A stretch of DNA of 64,000 bases. Source: Sabethes cyaneus (Eukaryota; Arthropoda; Insecta; Diptera; Culicidae). Shown piece by piece: positions 23,108-33,436 of the stretch (position 1 is the stretch's first letter; every line of letters starts with the position of its first letter). The notes under the pieces are model-generated. The model was not told the origin of the DNA. It saw only the letters and a program-made list of their open reading frames with translations, and ran no database searches. The translations under genes were made by a program, and so were the position numbers. The stretch lies in assembly GCF_943734655.1 (NCBI RefSeq), contig NC_071355.1:90863449-90927448 (forward strand), read 5' to 3'.

Positions 23108-24771
23108 ATACGAAGGAAAGGAACGATGGTACGTACGTATAGAGATGGTCATACCATCTACCAGAGCTGCGGCAATACACACGAGCTGGGCACAGCTTTT
23201 ATAGTGATGGGCGAGATGCAGAAGCGGGTGATCGGGTGGTGGCCGATCAACCCCCGAATGTGCAGATTAAGAATCAAGGGCCGATTCTTCAATATAAGCA
23301 TAATTAACGTGCACAGCCCTCACCTCGGAAGTACCGATGATGACAAAGACGAATTCTACGCGCAGTTGGAGCGTGCATACGACCGCTGCCCAAGACATGA
23401 TGTCAAAATTATCATCGGGGACTGTAATGCTCAGGTTGGTCAGGAGGAGGAATTCAAACCGGTGATTGGACGGTTCAGCGCTCACCCGCAAACGAACGAA
23501 AACGGCCTAAGACTTGTCGACTTCGCCGCCTCCAAGAACATGGCCATACGTAGTACCTTCTTCCAGCATAACCTCTACCATCGGTACACCTGGAGATCAC
23601 CCAACCAGACAGAATCACAAATCGACCACGTTCTGATAGATCGTCGGCACTTTTCAGACATTATCGACGTCAGAACCTATCCGGGCGCTAACATTGATTC
23701 GGATCACTACCTAGTGATGGTAAGGATACGTCAAAAACTATCTGTTGTGAACAACATACGATACCGCCGCCCGCCACGGTATAATCTAGCGCGACTGAAG
23801 CAACCAGAGGTCGCCGAAAACTACGCGTTATCTCTCGAAACCGCGCTGCCGGAAGAGGGAGAGCTGGATGAAGCCCCTCTTGAAGACTGTTGGAATGCCG
23901 TGAAAACAGCCATTAACAGCGTAGCGCAGAACGTCCTAGGCAGTGTGGCACCGAATCGACGTAACGAATGGTTTGACGAGGAATGCCAGCAGATATTGGA
24001 TGAGAAGAACGCAGCGCGGGTACAAATGCTGCGTAGAGCCACCCGTCAGAATGTGGAGCGATACAAACAGAAGCGGAGGCAGCAAACCCGACTCTTCAAG
24101 GAAAAGAAGCGCCACCAAGAGGAGAAGGAGTGCGAAGAACTCGAACAGCTGTACCGCTTTCACGACACACGGAAGTTCTATCAGAAACTCAACGGATCTC
24201 GCAAAGGCTTCGTGCCGCGGGCCGAAATGTGCAGAGATAAAGATGGAGGTATCCTGACTGATGACCGTGCGGTGATCGAAAGGTGGAAGCAGCACTACGA
24301 TGAACACCTGAATGGCGTGCAGGCGGAAGACCATGATAGCGAAGGAAGTGACCACATTGGTGCAGCAAGCAACGAAGATGTGCCACCCCCATCGATAAGG
24401 GAAGTTAAAGAAGCCATCCAGCGGCTGAAGAACAACAAAGCAGCGGGAAAGGATGGCATTGGAGCGGAACTTATTAAAATGGGCCCGGACAAGTTGGCCG
24501 GCTGTCTGCATCAATTGATTGTCAAGATTTGGGATACGGAACGACTACCGGAGGAGTGGAAAGACGGGGTTATCTGCCCTATCTACAAGAAAGGTGATAA
24601 GCTGGATTGTGAGAACTACCGAGCCATCACTATCCTGAATGCCGCCTACAAAGTGCTGTCCCAAGTCCTCTTTCATCGACTATCGCCAATAGCCAATAGA
24701 TTTGTGGGAAGTTACCAGGCCGGCTTCATGGAGGGTCGGTCTACAACAGACCAAATCTTCACCCTGCGGCA
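23108..24771 (+). pseudogene. RTE-like ORF, endonuclease and first part of RT
   Basis: Reading frame of the LINE from its truncated 5' end (first complete codon 23108; first internal Met 23126) to the frameshift. Endonuclease motifs are intact: INVHSPH, GDCNAQVG (23417-23440), TWRSP, QIDHVLI and SDHYLVM with the terminal Asp/His. The N-terminal strand carrying the first catalytic Asn and Glu is lost. A Lys/Arg/Glu-rich linker follows (about 23990-24170), then the RT start: EVKEAIQRLKNNKAAGKDGI, CPIYKKGDKLDCENYRAI and YQAGFMEGRSTTDQIFTLR. At about 24771 two bases are missing relative to sibling copies, so the frame runs off into nonsense and stops at 24841. The Met at 23087 lies outside the element and is irrelevant. 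Confidence 0.85.
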
Positions 24772-25904
24772 CCCTCCAGAAGTGCCGCGAATTCCGAGTC
24801 CCCACGCACCACCTGTTCATCGATTTCAAAGCCGCATATGATAGCGTAAACCGACAAGAGCTATGGAAAATTTTGGACGAAAACGGCTTTCCGGGTAAGC
24901 TTACTAGACTTATCATGGCTACGATGGATGGGATCCAGTGCTGTGTGAGAATCTCGGGTGGATTGTCGGACCCATTCGAATCTCGCAGGGGACTTCGACA
25001 AGGAGATGGTCTTTCCTGCCTGCTATTCAACATTGCGCTTGAAGGTGTTATAAGGCGAGCGGCGATCGAAATGCGGGGCACGATTTTCAATAAATCCAGT
25101 CAATTTATCTGCTTTGCTGACGACGTGGATGCTGTCGGCAGAACATTTGAGGCGGTGGAAGATCAGTACACCAGACTGAAACGCGAAGCAGAGAAGATTG
25201 GATTGCAGATAAATACGTCTAAAACGAAGTATATGCTGGCGGGCGGGACCGAGCGCGACAGGGCTCGCTTGGGCAGCACCGTGGTAATCGACGGGGATGA
25301 GTTCGAGGTAGTCGACGAGTTCGTATACCTTGGCTCGCTGGCAACAGAGGACAACAATACCAGCCGTGAGATTAAAAGACGTATTATCAGCGGAAGTCGG
25401 GCCTACTACGGACTCCACAAACACTTGCGGTCGAACAATCTGAGCCCCCGTACAAAGTGCACACTGTACAAAACGCTAATTAGACCGGTTGTCCTCTACG
25501 GGCACGAAACGTGGACATTGCTAGAAGAGGACCTACGAGCACTCGGAGTTTTCGAACGGCGGGTGCTAAGAACCATCTTTGGCGGAGTGCAAGAGAACGG
25601 TGTATGGAGGCGAAGAATGAACCACGAGCTCGCGCGTCTCTACGGCGAACCAAGTATTCAGAAAGTGGTTAAAGCTGGACGGATACGTTGGGCAGGACAT
25701 GTTGCTAGAATGCCGGACAACTATCCTGCAAAAATGGTTTTCGCATCAAATCCGGTAGGAACAAGACGAAGAGGGGCACAGCGAGCGAGGTGGCAAGACC
25801 AGGTGGAGCGAGATCTGGCGAGCACTGGGTGCCCGCGGAACTGGAGATCAGTTGCCATGGACCGAAACAGATGGAGAAATTATACTGCGCAGGCCTTGTC
25901 ATAA
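24772..25904 (+). pseudogene. RTE-like ORF, RT core and C-terminus
   Basis: Continues the LINE ORF in the next frame with no stop until 25904. RT motifs: IDFKAAYD (first catalytic Asp), GLRQGDGLSCLLFN, and the catalytic box FADD (25113-25124), intact. The thumb/C-terminal region has KTKYMLAGGT, FEVVDEFVYLGSLA, LYKTLIRPVVLYG, LGVFERRVLRTIFGG, RIRWAGHVARMPD and NWRSVAMDRNRWRNY. There is no RNase H domain. All RT catalytic residues are present, so only the 2-nt deletion and the 5' truncation prevent a full protein. Confidence 0.85.
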
Positions 25905-25934
25905 GACGTTAGGCCAATTAAAATCGAAAAAAAA

Positions 25935-25946
25935 ATGCCCATTGGC
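25935..25946 (+). repeat. TSD of RTE-like LINE, copy 2
   Basis: ATGCCCATTGGC, exact partner of 23096-23107, directly after the A-run. Confidence 0.9.
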
Positions 25947-26854
25947 GAGCATTTTAGGAGTTTTGCGCTATATTGGGATTAAGCAGAAATGTTCCGGATT
26001 AAGTTGCGCGCTAGGGAAATGGCCAGTACCGAACACGAACAAAAACTTATCATACGACTCCTCCAATTGTGCTAGAATTTAAAAGCAAGATCAATGGAAG
26101 TTAGATCGACTACCTAGCAGTACGTTGGTTACATCTGGACAAGTTCCGGGGTCTCTCAGGCTAGTGGCCTGTCTAGTCATTTAAGATGATAAAATAAGAA
26201 TAATTTTGAATATTTTACTTTGAACAAAGTTTGAATCAGAATGGTACTAACTTTATAACTTTATAATTATCCGATCAGAAAAAGCAGGAGGAAAACTCAA
26301 TCAGGAATCATAGTAATTAGTTTTTTAGGCCTTTGAAACGTCTTTATGCTAAAGGGTATCCGAGATCAAACTACAAACTGGTTAAAGCCACATTAAAAAT
26401 AAAAATTAAAAAAATTACATCTTTTTCAAATGGCTGTAACCCTTTATGTAATTTGTGTTGAAATTTTGGGCAAGATATGTTCAGTGTAGCCCCAGCTTGA
26501 GTAAAGATGAATGATACACACACTTAATATAAGCTTTGCTTCAATGACCCTTCCTTATCTACTTTTCCGCTCTCTTCGCTTCACGTTTTGTCCAACGATG
26601 TTGAGATACTATAAACTTCTTTGTTTTATTACTTTCTTCTACAGTCCTCTCCGTTGATTGTAAAAACTACTGTTATAAAAATTTGAAATGTTAACATATA
26701 TGTTGCGCTAGCAGCTATGCAATCGCTGCGAAGATGGAGTCAGAAGAACTGCGACGGCGCAACCAAATTTAAACACCTATTTCTAGAATCCGTATCTTTT
26801 AAAACTTTAAGTCGCGTTAGCGGGCAAAATAGATCTAAATATAGTGTAAAGACT
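25947..26854. other. No gene recognised
   Basis: AT-rich, with no supported feature. Confidence 0.4.
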
Positions 26855-27030
26855 TCCTAGTTGGTCCAGAGGTACGACACTGATTGAACAATCCAACAAC
26901 CGAATTTCGGCTGGGAGAGGTTGTTAGAGTCAATTGGATTGTAGCACTAGCCCCGCAATTGTCCTGCACTCAAACAGCTGACTGCGAAGTCTGTCGTATG
27001 AACAACAGAAGGCCATGTTTCCATAACGGA
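26855..27030 (+). mobile_element. Feilai-like tRNA-derived SINE, copy 1
   Basis: The head TAGTTGGTCCAGAGGTACGA resembles a tRNA A-box region and is followed by a degenerate B-box (CCGAATTTCGGCTGGGAGAG). The body has GTAGCACTAGCCCCGCAATT, GTCCTG and GCGAAGTCTGT. The second copy at 32173 shares all these landmarks. The tail CCATAACGGAAC stops where the transposase relic begins, so this copy is probably 3' truncated. It preserves the empty target of MITE A (GTCCTGCACTCAAACAGC near 26961). Confidence 0.75.
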
Positions 27031-27600
27031 ACTTTCAAGAGGAATCCAAGCAGTTTAGTTAGAAATGTGGCGAAAAAAGTGAATTTTAGCAAAATTTAGT
27101 GTAGGTAGCACGTACGTACAAGTCCAAAAGATGCCGAATCGTGATGAACGGATGGATGTCACGAGCACAGAAGTTCTACACCACGATGTTTTTATCAACC
27201 GCATTACCTCGTTATGGATGACGAGAGCCACGTAAAAGCACATTTTCGGCAGCCTCCGAGGTTGCGGATCTTCACTGCTCATCATAAGTTCGACGTCTCT
27301 GAAGACGTTAGAAAGCAGAAGATGCCAAAGTTATCCAAAAAATAAATGTTTGACAAGCAATTTGCTCATGTGAAAAACGAAGCTCGCCATTTATGACAAC
27401 TGGGACGGGGTCAAGGGGCAGATATACCCAAAAGAATGCCGCCAAAAGAGCCTACCTTTACTTCTGAAATCGCACAATGTTCTAATGCCTTTGTGGCCGG
27501 ATCTAGCCTCGCATCATTACTCGAAACATCTTGGAGATGGTACAAGGTTAAAGTGGTCAAATTTGTTCCGTAAGGGCTACCTGCCAAACCCTGAAATGTT
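27030..27600 (+). pseudogene. ITmD37E-like (Tc1/mariner superfamily) transposase relic
   Basis: Plus-strand pieces in the order expected of a mosquito ITmD37E transposase: a helix-turn-helix remnant RNPSSLVRNVAKKVNFSK (27035-27095), VQKMPNRDERMDV (27115-27155), a RAQKFY stretch, VMDDESHVKAHFRQPPR with the first catalytic Asp (27211-27260), FTAHHKFDVSEDVRKQKM to a stop near 27343, then GQIYPKECRQKSLPLLLKSH and WPDLASHHYSK with the second catalytic Asp (27493-27525). The third acidic residue region (RPIE-like) is not recognisable after 27600. Frameshifts and stops make it dead. Confidence 0.75.
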
Positions 27601-28292
27601 CTTTGCAATTCTTCATTGAACTCTTCAATGGTAATGTTGCAAAAGAAAGCGGAGCGGATGGTAGTCTAGAAATATCCACGGAAGATGGCAGTGTCCCAGA
27701 ACCAGAGGTTAATCGAGTTCTGGAGCAGCAGCATACCAACCATGCTGTAATACCGCAGTCATGTTTCTAATAATTGGGTCAAGTCTGTTTTTGTGTTACA
27801 TAAACTTGAAGCGCCAATTTATCACCACGAATATACAATCACAGTAGCGTATATTGATAAAAATTTGAGATAGTTTTACCAAAAGGATAAAGAACAGAGG
27901 ATCAGAGGGTAAACCCAAAATAGAAGTAACTTGACGATCTAGTGCTAAGACCCTAATATCCTCTTTGCAAAAAGTCTTGGATATAACCGTCTTTAGGCAT
28001 TACCCTTCTTTATCGACAAACTTTGTAGCCGGTTATTAGAGTACAGCACAATTACGGGGCAAAATAGCGCAACGATCCTTCTGACTCTAGCAGCACGCCT
28101 AGCCAAGGATTCGAACATAAGACGACTGGGTTGTTCACGGATAGAAATTCAATCTCCAAAATGAGCCAATTGACTCATGATTACCGGATTCTAGCTTACG
28201 TTTTATGAAAATACCTACACCATGAATAATATTCATGGTATCACGAGTTTCTTGCGGTGCAACACAACACTAGACCATGAATTACGATCTCT
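27601..28292. other. No gene recognised
   Basis: 27610-27760 has a short acidic open frame (ESGADGSLEISTEDGSVPEP) of unknown origin, perhaps still element-derived. The remainder shows nothing. GGGGCAAAATAGCGC near 28056 resembles the MITE words but has no partner. Confidence 0.3.
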
Positions 28293-28305
28293 CAGTCGAT
28301 AGAAG

Positions 28306-28399
28306 CGGTAGCCCTCAACCGAATTACATGGAGAAACTTTGTTCAACAGGCTTTGTCTTAGGACGGCAAGCCACCTAAGTAAGTAAGTAAGTAAGTAAG
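28306..28399 (+). mobile_element. 94-bp RTE-like 3' end with TAAG tail
   Basis: A severely 5'-truncated LINE copy. It encodes VALNRITWRNFVQQALS and a stop (28307-28361), the C-terminus of the RTE-like ORF, then GACGGCAAGCCACC and a (TAAG)n array. It is flanked by the exact 13-bp duplication CAGTCGATAGAAG (28293-28305 and 28400-28412). It sits at the edge of an element X copy. Confidence 0.85.
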
Positions 28400-28412
28400 C
28401 AGTCGATAGAAG

Positions 28413-28883
28413 AGTTTCAGGCACAGGCCTCGCATATTTGTAAATGGAGCACGATATGCTGAAATTAAAAACAAAATGCTAAAAATTGCAAGTGAATGAA
28501 AATTGATTTATATTTTCATATCAGAGGGGGGAATTTTTGTGTTCTTCCGTGATAAAAAGAGGTAGAATTGTTCTGTGATACCATATTCAGAGCTGTTTAG
28601 TTTCTAGAATAACTAAACGGGATCATAATTGTGTGTTTTCCAAACCATCGTCAACATTGGATACGCGTAAGCGATTGCTCCTGTTTTTTTTCAGCCTGAT
28701 TACGTGCTAGTGGAAAACAGTGATTTTGATGTTTATTTAATAAAATTTAGCAAATTACTTACATTTTATATAGTTATATTGTATAATTGTTATATAGCGG
28801 CAAAGTTTTTATTTGGGGAAGCGCAGCAAAAAAGGTAATGCCTGCCGAATTTAGTAGCGCGCTGGAAATACCCTCACGTACCC
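28413..28883 (-). mobile_element. Element X, partial copy
   Basis: Minus-strand start GGGTACGTGAGGGTATTTCC, flanked by TA (28884-28885). It aligns with 50555-51000 through GCTACTAAATTCGGCA, AACACACAATTATGATC and ATATGAAAATAT stretches. It retains about 70 bp absent from the 50-kb copy. The other half is missing beyond the small LINE insertion. Confidence 0.7.
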
Positions 28884-28885
28884 TA

Positions 28886-29218
28886 TCTTGATTATAAATC
28901 TGTGCCAATTTAACTTGCTTCTAAGGCAGTTTCTGGAGTGCGAATATACAATTAGCTAATTATGTACAACGAGAACATATTTTCATATTTTCTTTAGAAA
29001 AAATACTCGTAAAATTATACGAATACGCTGATAAAAAACCCATTTAAACCATTCGAAGATTTATCTTCTACCGCAAGTTATTACGAACCAAATACGAACC
29101 ATTTGGTACGAGAGCACATTCGTAATTCATTTTGCACCAGAACGCATTTCATACACGTTTATTGTCTGACATAGTTACTGACAAGATCGGGAAGCAAACA
29201 TTGTAAGAGAGAATATAA
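28886..29218. other. No feature seen
   Basis: AT-rich DNA. Confidence 0.4.
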
Positions 29219-29480
29219 GTAGGGTAAATTGCCAATTATTGCACAGCTAAACCCTCGTCTACAACAATTTGATAATTTTGAACAAATGAAAGTACATTTT
29301 TTGGCAAAACCGCTTACTATGCCGAAAGACTAATATAAAATAGGTTCCTATAGCCTTTTGAGTAAAATTCCTTACATAAATCGTGTAAAATAAGTTTTTG
29401 CATACCAACTCTTCACCCAATTATTGCACTCCAATATAACCTTCAAATCTTATCACTGCACACATAACGCTTAATTGTTG
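29219..29480. repeat. Half of a word-type element (ATTATTGCAC)
   Basis: GTAGGGTAAATTGCCAATTA followed by TTGCAC at 29219, CCCAATTATTGCAC near 29417 and TTAATTGTTGCA near 29472. The start resembles the TA-GGG ends of MITEs A-D, but no opposite end was found. Confidence 0.35.
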
Positions 29481-30299
29481 CATAGCTTTTATTTTGATTT
29501 TTTCTCATTATTATATTGGCATTATTGCCAAGTTGTCTTACTTGTGGGTAGTGGACAAAGCCACTTACATTTAAAGTAGTTGATCCAATAGTTGTGGTAG
29601 TACCAATAGTCACCGTAGCAAAATTTTTCAGATTTTGATTCTACAGTCTTTTCCGCTTATTTTGATACTAAATTTGTAATAATCCGACCACGGGAAGTGG
29701 CCGAAAAACGATCATACACATAAGCATTCCAGTGCGGCGTGGAACAACCTCGGCGGAATAAAACGCCGCTCCTGAAAAGCCGTGATTTTAAAACTTTATG
29801 TACCTTTTTCTCAGAAACTACACAACGTATTGGAACAAACTTTTTTCTGTTTTGTTGGTAGTAGCTTGGCAAAGGCTTTTAAAATTTTTCAGTTTCGTAA
29901 TAGATACCTGAAAAATAAAATTTTGTCTTCATTTTCTTTTTTCTCTGGCTGTGTTTCATTTATAAACCTCAAAAGTTATAAAAGTGTTTTTTTTTTTTCA
30001 AATGTATGGGATATTCCATTGTTTTTCGTGGAGCTGAATCTAGAACTGATTTCCATTTCTCTTCATCATGTACAGATTTTTAACAAAAATGGTTTTTGCT
30101 TGAAAATGACAAATTAGATGAAACAATCAGTATCCCAGATCTGTAAATATAAGCCTAACAGGATTTTTTTTCAACCATTTTCAAAAATTGCTAAGGTTTA
30201 TGTAAATAATCATATTTGTGATGAAAAACGCCAGACAGCCTTTAATACCGGACACTTGTGCCTTTGATGATAAAATCAACAAGATAACATGTGTGACTT
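29481..30299. other. No gene recognised
   Basis: AT-rich. The open frame at 29782-30117 is poly-Phe/Lys rich and looks like chance. Confidence 0.4.
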
Positions 30300-30566
30300 T
30301 ATACCATTTTAGAATCATTTATGAAAATTAATTTTGAGCGTTACGACTATATAAGTATTTATATACGATAATATCCGATTAAGCGCGAGTCGCTCCGTAC
30401 TACTCTACGATTTTGTGCTGAAAATCGTATGTATGTCAGTCATTATCATTATATACGACAAAAAATCAACTTGATCCCACTTTATCCAGCTTTAGTTACG
30501 ATTTCGAGTTTGTTAGGAGATATTTCGATAGTTTTCGTACATTAATATACGAGTTGGTGCTAGCTG
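30300..30566 (-). repeat. Inverted copy of the 1429 TIR element
   Basis: Read on the minus strand it starts CCCAGCTAGCACCAACTCGT and carries ACATACGATTTTCAGCA and CGCGCTTAATCG landmarks, matching 1429-1640. Only one end is recognisable. Confidence 0.65.
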
Positions 30567-30588
30567 GGGTGCTCTATATACCCTACTA

Positions 30589-31450
30589 CCGTCATCCGGG
30601 GATACTTGCAACACTTTTGAACTTTGACTTAGTATAACTTTCGAAGTATACCGTTTAGGTCCAAGTGTAAGTAGCCAAAACTTGTATAGTGGTGAGTACT
30701 CTTGATTTATGATTATGAGAAAAAATATAAACTAAATGTATCTGTAGAATGAACCGAAAATAGGGGTGTTGCAAGTTACCCAGTAAAAGGGGTTACTTGC
30801 AACACTTTTCTGATTTTACTTTTCTAAGGATTTTATGTCTGATTTCAAACCGCGAATGATTATTTTTAGATATTTTGAATGTATTTGTAGTAAAACAAGA
30901 GATACTGAAGGCGTTTTTTGTTTCCCAATTTCGCCTATCGCTTTTTTTAAAGCTCCAAATTGCCAATTGTGGTAGACAAAATAACATCGTTCAGATGCAA
31001 ATTTAATTTGTACATACTGTCTATTACGATAATTTTCTTTTTACAAGTGCTGCAAGCCGCGCCATATTGGAGGTAACAACACGAATTCATCGTTTCTTCT
31101 CTAAGTTCAAAATATAAACAAAGCTCAAAGTTGCTATTTGTTAGCCAATATGATGCACTTATTGTGTACAGGAACCAAACAATAAAAAATAATTCCATGT
31201 CAATGAACTTACGCAACTTTGTACATCCATTTTTCCTACTCTGAAAATGGAATTACTTTCCTATCGTATAAAAAGCAAAACAATGATGCAATGGTATAAA
31301 CTTAACTAAACAATAGGTAAACGTCCCTTCTTTAAAATGGCATTGGGTACAAATTGTTATGTTAACAAACAATGCGTTAGAGCTGTTAAAAGCGCGATGC
31401 GCCGAAGTGTTGCAAGTAACCCCGGTGTTGCAAGTATCCCCGGATGACGA
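30589..31450. mobile_element. MITE F, TA-flanked, word GGGGTTACTTGCAACAC
   Basis: An 862-bp element. The left end is CCGTCATCCGGGGATACTTG then CAACAC. The right end read inward is TCGTCATCCGGGGATACTTG then CAACACC. TA is on the left (30587-30588) and CA on the right (31451-31452, one mutation). Internal words: 30765-30781 (inverted) facing 30789-30805 (direct), a hairpin; 31407-31423 and 31424-31441 sit in tandem at the right end. It is inserted in an element X copy. Confidence 0.8.
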
Positions 31451-31452
31451 CA

Positions 31453-32155
31453 CCAATATGTGATGAAGTTGCGCCTGAAACTCTTCTATCGTGTTGACAT
31501 AGCTAGTACTTGAGTGACATCCACTTGCTTCTGGTGCTAGTGTATATATACGATTCAATGATACACTAACGCCAGCAGCATGCTGTTGTCACTGCAAAAC
31601 TAGTTATCTTCAATGAGCCGGTATCTAGGCAATACCGACACGTTATCCATCGGTCTCTCTTTTGATCTGTTTTTGAAAACCATCTAATCCATGTGCAGGC
31701 TATTTCGGCCGGTCGGATTTAAAAACCATAGACACCACTATAGAAAATGGGCCCAATTTAGCCGCAGCGACTTTATCATTTCTCGCGACTATAACTCAAA
31801 TTCAGTAGCGTTTCATTAATACCAAAATAATTAACCCTCCGCTCACCCCCGTTACACACAGAGCCCCCTGGTATCGGACACTTACAGAAACCTCAGCTTA
31901 GAAGAGAACTGGACAACACACTAAACAAAGGAATTAATAAGAAAACATAAAGAGGATACATAAAATTATTCAAAAACTTTTTAATGGGCGCCCAGTGGAA
32001 TTTAATATTCCTTTCTAAGGTGCCCACACGCCGATATTCAGTAAATATTAATCTATCAACTGATATAAAAATCTTGTCTCGAATGAATATAGTTTCAACG
32101 TAATTCCTGAATATTGTTTAGGCTACCGCTGGGCTGAAAATATCCTCCCGTACCC
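31453..32155 (+). mobile_element. Element X, right part
   Basis: Matches 50960-51638: CTGAAACTCTTCTATCGTGT, GTTATCTTCAATGAGCCGGT, GAAAATGGGCCCAA and the terminus GAAAATATCCTCCCGTACCC with TA (32156-32157). It has about 170 bp near 31820-32020 that the 51-kb copy lacks. The left part beyond MITE F is reduced to about 18 bp (30571-30588). Confidence 0.75.
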
Positions 32156-32162
32156 TATTATG

Positions 32163-32172
32163 CGGTCGAGTT
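32163..32172 (+). repeat. TSD of SINE copy 2, left
   Basis: CGGTCGAGTT, repeated at 33524-33533. Confidence 0.7.
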
Positions 32173-32289
32173 GCCTCCCTGTTGGCTTCGAGGTGCGACG
32201 CTGGCCGGTCGACGTATGTTCGAATCTCGGCTGGGAGAGGCTGTTAGAATCAACAGGATCGTAGCAACTGGCCCTGCAATTGTCCTGTA

Positions 32290-33436
32290 GGGGAACTTGT
32301 GGTAAAATGAACACCCTTAGCAATTTCATCATTTGCTTCTCCAGGAACCAACTAATGCCGAACTCGTTACATAAATTGAAAGTTGGACTCATATTCTACG
32401 TAGCAAAATATAAAGATGTTTGTAAAAAGACGATTAGTCATGAAAAATCATTTATTTTCGAAAGCGTTACATCCGAGCCGGATTTTTTTCTTTTTTGAAT
32501 AAAGCAGAGGAGCGTTTGGTGCGAAAAATGTTAGACTGAATATTAGGCAAGTTTCGATCTGCGGCTAAAAATATTGGGCTTAGCGTGGCACCGGGTCTCA
32601 AACCCGGAATTTCTCGATTAGTACTCGAGTGCTTTACGCATTTAAACTATACCACACCCATATATTAATTAGTCTCAGATTTTTTTCGTCTGAGTAAAAT
32701 GAACATGCAGTGGGGGCAAAATGAACATGTCATAGAAAACTAAAATTAACAAGCAGTTTGGATAAATTAAACATTATTTCACATTGCCGTCGTTCTACAT
32801 ACGCCTTAGATATTCAACAGGGCTTTTGGAACTAAAATGGAACTCCATAAAGTTAACATAATGTACCTTCACCACGTTCATTAGTACAATGTTTGACTTT
32901 CAGCTCATTTTATGGGTCATTTTTCGCTATTTTTCGGGAGACTCGATAATTTTTATTGCTTGAATTGTAATTAGGTCGTGGTTGCAGATAAATGGAAAAT
33001 AAAACTCGTTATACACACTGTTCATTTTGCCCCCATAATGAAGTGTTCATTTTACCCCCATAACATAAATTGTTTTCAAGTGTTTATTATAAACAAATGG
33101 TTGATATAAATATTCGGAATTTTCGACAGATCCGCAGGATAGTGATAGACAACCCAAACTAAATGATATTAAAAGTTGAAATTTTATTTGTTTCCCCAAA
33201 AAAGCTTATTTACTAATAGTGGAAATTACCATCGGCGTCAGGTTTCATCAAATATTTTTTACTTTTTCAATTTTTTTCACACATGAAAACTCATGATCAC
33301 AAGATAATGTCTCAAACAGCTTGAAATACTCTTAGGAGAAGATACCTATTGATTTGGAACAAATTTTAATCGGTTTACTGGGAATTTGGCTACCTGTTAA
33401 TTTTATCCCCCCTGTTCATTTTACCCACAGTTCCCC
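32290..33436. mobile_element. MITE A, TA-flanked, word GGGGCAAAATGAACA
   Basis: An 1147-bp element. TA is at 32288-32289 and 33437-33438. The left end is GGGGAACTTGTGGTAAAATG then AACACC. The right end read inward is GGGGAACTGTGGGTAAAATG then AACAG. Direct internal words: 32694-32706 and 32712-32728. Inverted: 33019-33034 and 33044-33059. Another variant lies near 33392-33410. The direct-left, inverted-right layout makes the whole element a nested palindrome. Compared with SINE copy 1, the pre-insertion site was GTCCTG-TA-CTC, which confirms the TA target. Confidence 0.85.
32584..32656 (-). tRNA. tRNA-like cloverleaf inside MITE A (probable pseudogene)
   Basis: Read on the minus strand, all four arms can be drawn: a 7-bp acceptor TGTGGTA/TGCCACG (with G-T pairs), D-stem GTTT/AAGC, anticodon arm CTCGA GTACTAA TCGAG (anticodon ACT), a 5-nt variable loop and T-arm CCGGG TTTGAGA CCCGG. 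A T5 run follows about 10 nt downstream (32569-32573). ACT would be a serine anticodon, but serine tRNAs have a long variable arm and this does not, so it is more likely a tRNA-derived SINE head or pseudo-tRNA than a decoding tRNA. Confidence 0.5.

Larger units (their letters stand above)
23108..25934 (+). mobile_element. RTE-like LINE, 5' truncated, best copy in window
   Basis: A 2827-bp insertion between exact 12-bp duplications, ending in AAAATCG plus an A-run. It encodes an AP-like endonuclease and reverse transcriptase without RNase H, the layout of RTE-clade LINEs (JAM1 in Aedes aegypti is the type I would compare first). It is 5' truncated: the start of the endonuclease and the 5' UTR, seen in the copy at 52.9-55.4 kb, are missing. 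One 2-nt deletion breaks the ORF. Open length and intact motifs suggest a fairly young insertion. Confidence 0.85.

Noticed and set aside
28050..28075. GGGGCAAAATAGCGC as an end of a MITE A-D relative
   Set aside because: No second copy or opposite end nearby; a single word match is not enough.
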